NCBI GenBank assembly: GCA_949295755.1
Contig: CASFMG010000052.1
Location: 1 to 7,129, forward strand
Direction: 5' to 3'
DNA length: 7,129 nt
Source of the DNA: an uncultured Christensenella sp.
GTDB taxonomy: Bacteria > Bacillota > Clostridia > Christensenellales > UBA1242
Position 1 is the first letter of the stretch, and each line of letters begins with the position of its first letter. Below the pieces are notes generated by a model, which ran no database searches, had not been told where the DNA came from, and worked only from the letters and a program-made list of their open reading frames with translations. Made by a program: the position numbers and the translations under genes. Positions 4,946 to 7,129 of the stretch are shown here, one piece after another.

Positions 4946-7129
4946 GTGATTTTACAAGGAACAATTGAAGAAATTATCTTTAGAAATGATAGCAATGGTT
5001 ACACAGTTGCTATGCTTAGTCACGGAAATGAATACACAACGATAGTTGGTAAATTTTTAACAGTAAACATTGGAGAAAATGTTAGACTAAACGGAAGGTT
5101 TGTAACAAATTCTAAATATGGAGAGCAGTTTAGTTTTGACACAAGTGAAACAATTTATCCAAGTTCTATTGAAGGAATTAAAAAATATTTATCCAGTGGT
5201 CTTATTAAAGGTATTGGACCTGTTACTGCAAATGCCATTGTTGAGACTTTTAAGGAAGATACTTTTTCGGTTATAGAGTTTTCGCCGAATTTACTAAGTA
5301 AAGTTAAAGGCATAAGCGAAAAAAAAGCACAAGCGATTGGAGATGCATTTAATGAACTAAAAAAAATTCAAAACAGTGTAATGTTTTTGCAAAGTTATAA
5401 TATTTCTACCAATATGGCTATGAAAATTTATAACACTTATCAAGAAAAAACAATCAACTATGTTAAAGAAAATCCATATAGAATGGTTGAAGAAATTGAA
5501 GGAATTGGGTTTTTAACTGCTGATAAAATTGCAAAATCAATGGGTATAAAAGAAGATAGTGCTTTTAGAATTAGAGCAGGAATGTTGCACATTTTAAATG
5601 AAAATAGTGAAAAGAATGGTAACACCTATATGCCCAAAAGTGTTTTTTTGGAAAATTTATCAACTCTTTTATCACTTGACCAAGAAAAATATGAAAGAGA
5701 ATTTTTAGCAGTTTTAGACAATCTTATTTTGGATAAAGTTATAACAACATTTTATAAACACCCACACAATGTAATAATGTTAACAAAATACTATTTTATT
5801 GAAACAAGTGTTGCTCAAAAGTTAGCACTATTAAATATAAGTTCAAAATATTCTAATTTAAGTGTGGAAAAAGACATTGAAGAATTTGAAAGACTAAACA
5901 AAATAAAGTTTGACAAAGACCAAAAACAAGCAATAACAAACAGTGTTAATTGTGGTGTGAGTTTAATAACAGGTGGACCCGGCACTGGAAAAACAACAAT
6001 AATAAAATGCATTATGACAATACTGCGCCAACATCAAAACAAAATTATGCTTTTAGCACCAACTGGCAGAGCAGCTAAAAGATTAAGCGAAAGCACAGGC
6101 GAGCAAGCAAAAACAATCCATAGAGGACTTGAAGTTGATTTTCGGGGAGACCGAGGAGTTTTTGTTCACAATGAAACAAATCCACTTGATGCAAATGTTG
6201 TAATAGTTGACGAAGTGTCAATGGTTGATGTGCTTTTAATGAATTCGTTACTTAAAGCATTAAACAGAGATTGTAAACTTATTTTAGTTGGAGATAAGGA
6301 CCAGTTGCCAAGTGTGGGGGCAGGAAATGTTTTAGATGACATATTAAAAAGCAATGTAATATCTGTTAGTTATTTAACAAAAATTTTTAGACAAAGTGAA
6401 AACAGTTTGATTATATCAAATGCGCATATGATAAATGACGGCGAAATGCCTATAATTGATAATTCAAGCAGTGATTTTTTCTTTGACCAAAAAATAGAAC
6501 TTGATGATATAAAAGATACTATTGTTGAAATGGTAACAAAAAGAATACCAAACTTTAAAAAAATAGATACAACAAAAATACAAGTTTTAGCACCACTTAA
6601 AGCCGGTGTTTGTGGAATAGAGAGTTTGAATAAAAGTTTGCAAGAAGTATTAAATCCACCTTCTATAATGAAAATAGAACTAGTTGTTGGTTCAACTATA
6701 TTTAGAGAAGGCGATAAGGTTATGCAAATGGCAAACAATTATGATTTAAGTTGGATAAAACGAGATGGTTATATGCACGAAGAAGGTGCAGGAGTATTTA
6801 ATGGTGATATAGGTTATATTCATAGAATAGACAGACAAACAGGCGAAACAATTGTATGGTTTGAAGATGGCAGAGAATGTGTTTATCCAAGAACGGAAAT
6901 CTATCAACTTTCACTTGCATATGCAATAACAATTCATAAAAGTCAGGGTAGTGAGTTTGATGTTGTTGTTATTCCAGTAATAAGTGGAACAGGTTTAATA
7001 CTAAACAGAAATTTAATTTACACAGCAGTTACAAGGGCAAAGCAAATGGTTGTTTTGGTTGGAGAAAAAAAGAACTTAAAACGTATGATTTCCAATGTTT
7101 ACACAGTGCAAAGATTTACTATGCTTAAA
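4946..7129 (+). CDS. recD2: RecD2-type ATP-dependent DNA helicase (3' end cut by window)
   Basis: RecD2 is a 5'-3' superfamily 1B helicase that works without RecBC in repair and replication-fork maintenance. All 728 codons visible are open. The start is GTG 4946: it gives the family-typical opening ILQGTIEEIIFRNDSNGYTVA, and an in-frame stop at 4934-4936 rules out anything longer. After the N-terminal beta domain come helix-hairpin-helix units around GIG 89-91, GIS 122-124 and GIG 186-188. Motif I is GGPGTGKTT (343-351), followed by motif Ia LLAPTGRAAKRL. Motif II is DEVSM (D422, E423), motif III is GDKDQLP (449-455), and motif IV includes IFRQ. The C-terminal block has LAYAITIHKSQGSEFD (657-672) and AVTRAK (R697). 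Family members are roughly 720-800 residues, so probably only a few residues are missing. It diverges from marR. Confidence 0.95.
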   Translation, partial: MILQGTIEEIIFRNDSNGYTVAMLSHGNEYTTIVGKFLTVNIGENVRLNGRFVTNSKYGEQFSFDTSETIYPSSIEGIKKYLSSGLIKGIGPVTANAIVETFKEDTFSVIEFSPNLLSKVKGISEKKAQAIGDAFNELKKIQNSVMFLQSYNISTNMAMKIYNTYQEKTINYVKENPYRMVEEIEGIGFLTADKIAKSMGIKEDSAFRIRAGMLHILNENSEKNGNTYMPKSVFLENLSTLLSLDQEKYEREFLAVLDNLILDKVITTFYKHPHNVIMLTKYYFIETSVAQKLALLNISSKYSNLSVEKDIEEFERLNKIKFDKDQKQAITNSVNCGVSLITGGPGTGKTTIIKCIMTILRQHQNKIMLLAPTGRAAKRLSESTGEQAKTIHRGLEVDFRGDRGVFVHNETNPLDANVVIVDEVSMVDVLLMNSLLKALNRDCKLILVGDKDQLPSVGAGNVLDDILKSNVISVSYLTKIFRQSENSLIISNAHMINDGEMPIIDNSSSDFFFDQKIELDDIKDTIVEMVTKRIPNFKKIDTTKIQVLAPLKAGVCGIESLNKSLQEVLNPPSIMKIELVVGSTIFREGDKVMQMANNYDLSWIKRDGYMHEEGAGVFNGDIGYIHRIDRQTGETIVWFEDGRECVYPRTEIYQLSLAYAITIHKSQGSEFDVVVIPVISGTGLILNRNLIYTAVTRAKQMVVLVGEKKNLKRMISNVYTVQRFTMLK

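Noticed and set aside
4938..4949. ATG at 4938 as the recD2 start
   Set aside because: It is in another frame and reaches TGA after three codons. GTG 4946 is in frame and yields the expected N-terminus.
5815..6738. Minus-strand open frames within recD2
   Set aside because: The recD2 frame is continuous with all helicase motifs; the opposite frames are shadows.
1..7129. Mobile element, CRISPR, defence island or horizontally acquired segment
   Set aside because: No transposase, integrase, terminal repeats, spaced repeat array or tRNA gene was seen, and base composition and codon use look uniform throughout.

Overview
The window is strongly AT-rich and gene-dense. Its gene content points to a low-GC, endospore-forming member of the Firmicutes, most likely an uncultured Clostridia lineage. 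The main evidence is the yabP-yabQ-divIC sporulation/division cluster. Further support comes from a Firmicutes-type RecD2, a YjzC-like small protein, strong GGAGG-type ribosome sites on several genes, and oligo-U terminators. This placement is an inference; no rRNA or other direct taxonomic marker is present. No mobile element, CRISPR array, tRNA or rRNA gene is visible.

Layout. (1) Positions 1-2148, plus strand: the 3' end of typA/bipA, a small two-helix membrane protein and the replicative helicase gene dnaB form one tightly packed unit. It ends at a bidirectional terminator at 2151-2181. (2) Positions 2193-2925: a minus-strand gene for an unrecognised helical protein faces dnaB. Divergent from it is a 53-residue YjzC-like gene with its own terminator. 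(3) Positions 2926-3420: a membrane protein with a probable winged helix and a C-terminal zinc ribbon, apparently read from a leaderless mRNA. (4) Positions 3463-4410, minus strand: yabP, yabQ and divIC with overlapping ends. A second bidirectional terminator separates divIC from the zinc-ribbon gene. (5) Positions 4468-4854, minus strand: a MarR-family regulator. (6) Positions 4946-7129, plus strand: recD2, divergent from marR, opening with GTG and cut by the window edge probably only a few codons before its stop.

How the genes relate. typA (ribosome/stress GTPase) and dnaB (fork helicase) are housekeeping genes. recD2 is a DNA-repair helicase. yabP and yabQ serve spore cortex formation, and divIC belongs to the divisome. 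The marR/recD2 arrangement, with back-to-back promoters in 91 bp, makes control of recD2 by the MarR protein possible but unproven.

The most unusual signal is in the start regions. Three genes (2926 plus, marR minus, recD2 plus) have no Shine-Dalgarno sequence. Each has a -10 hexamer ending exactly 6 nt before the start codon, which places the expected transcription start on the first base of the start codon. A fourth gene, yabP, has a similar arrangement with 5 nt. Neighbouring genes in the same window use strong Shine-Dalgarno sites, so this genome appears to mix leaderless and SD-led initiation. I found no convincing new multi-gene system.
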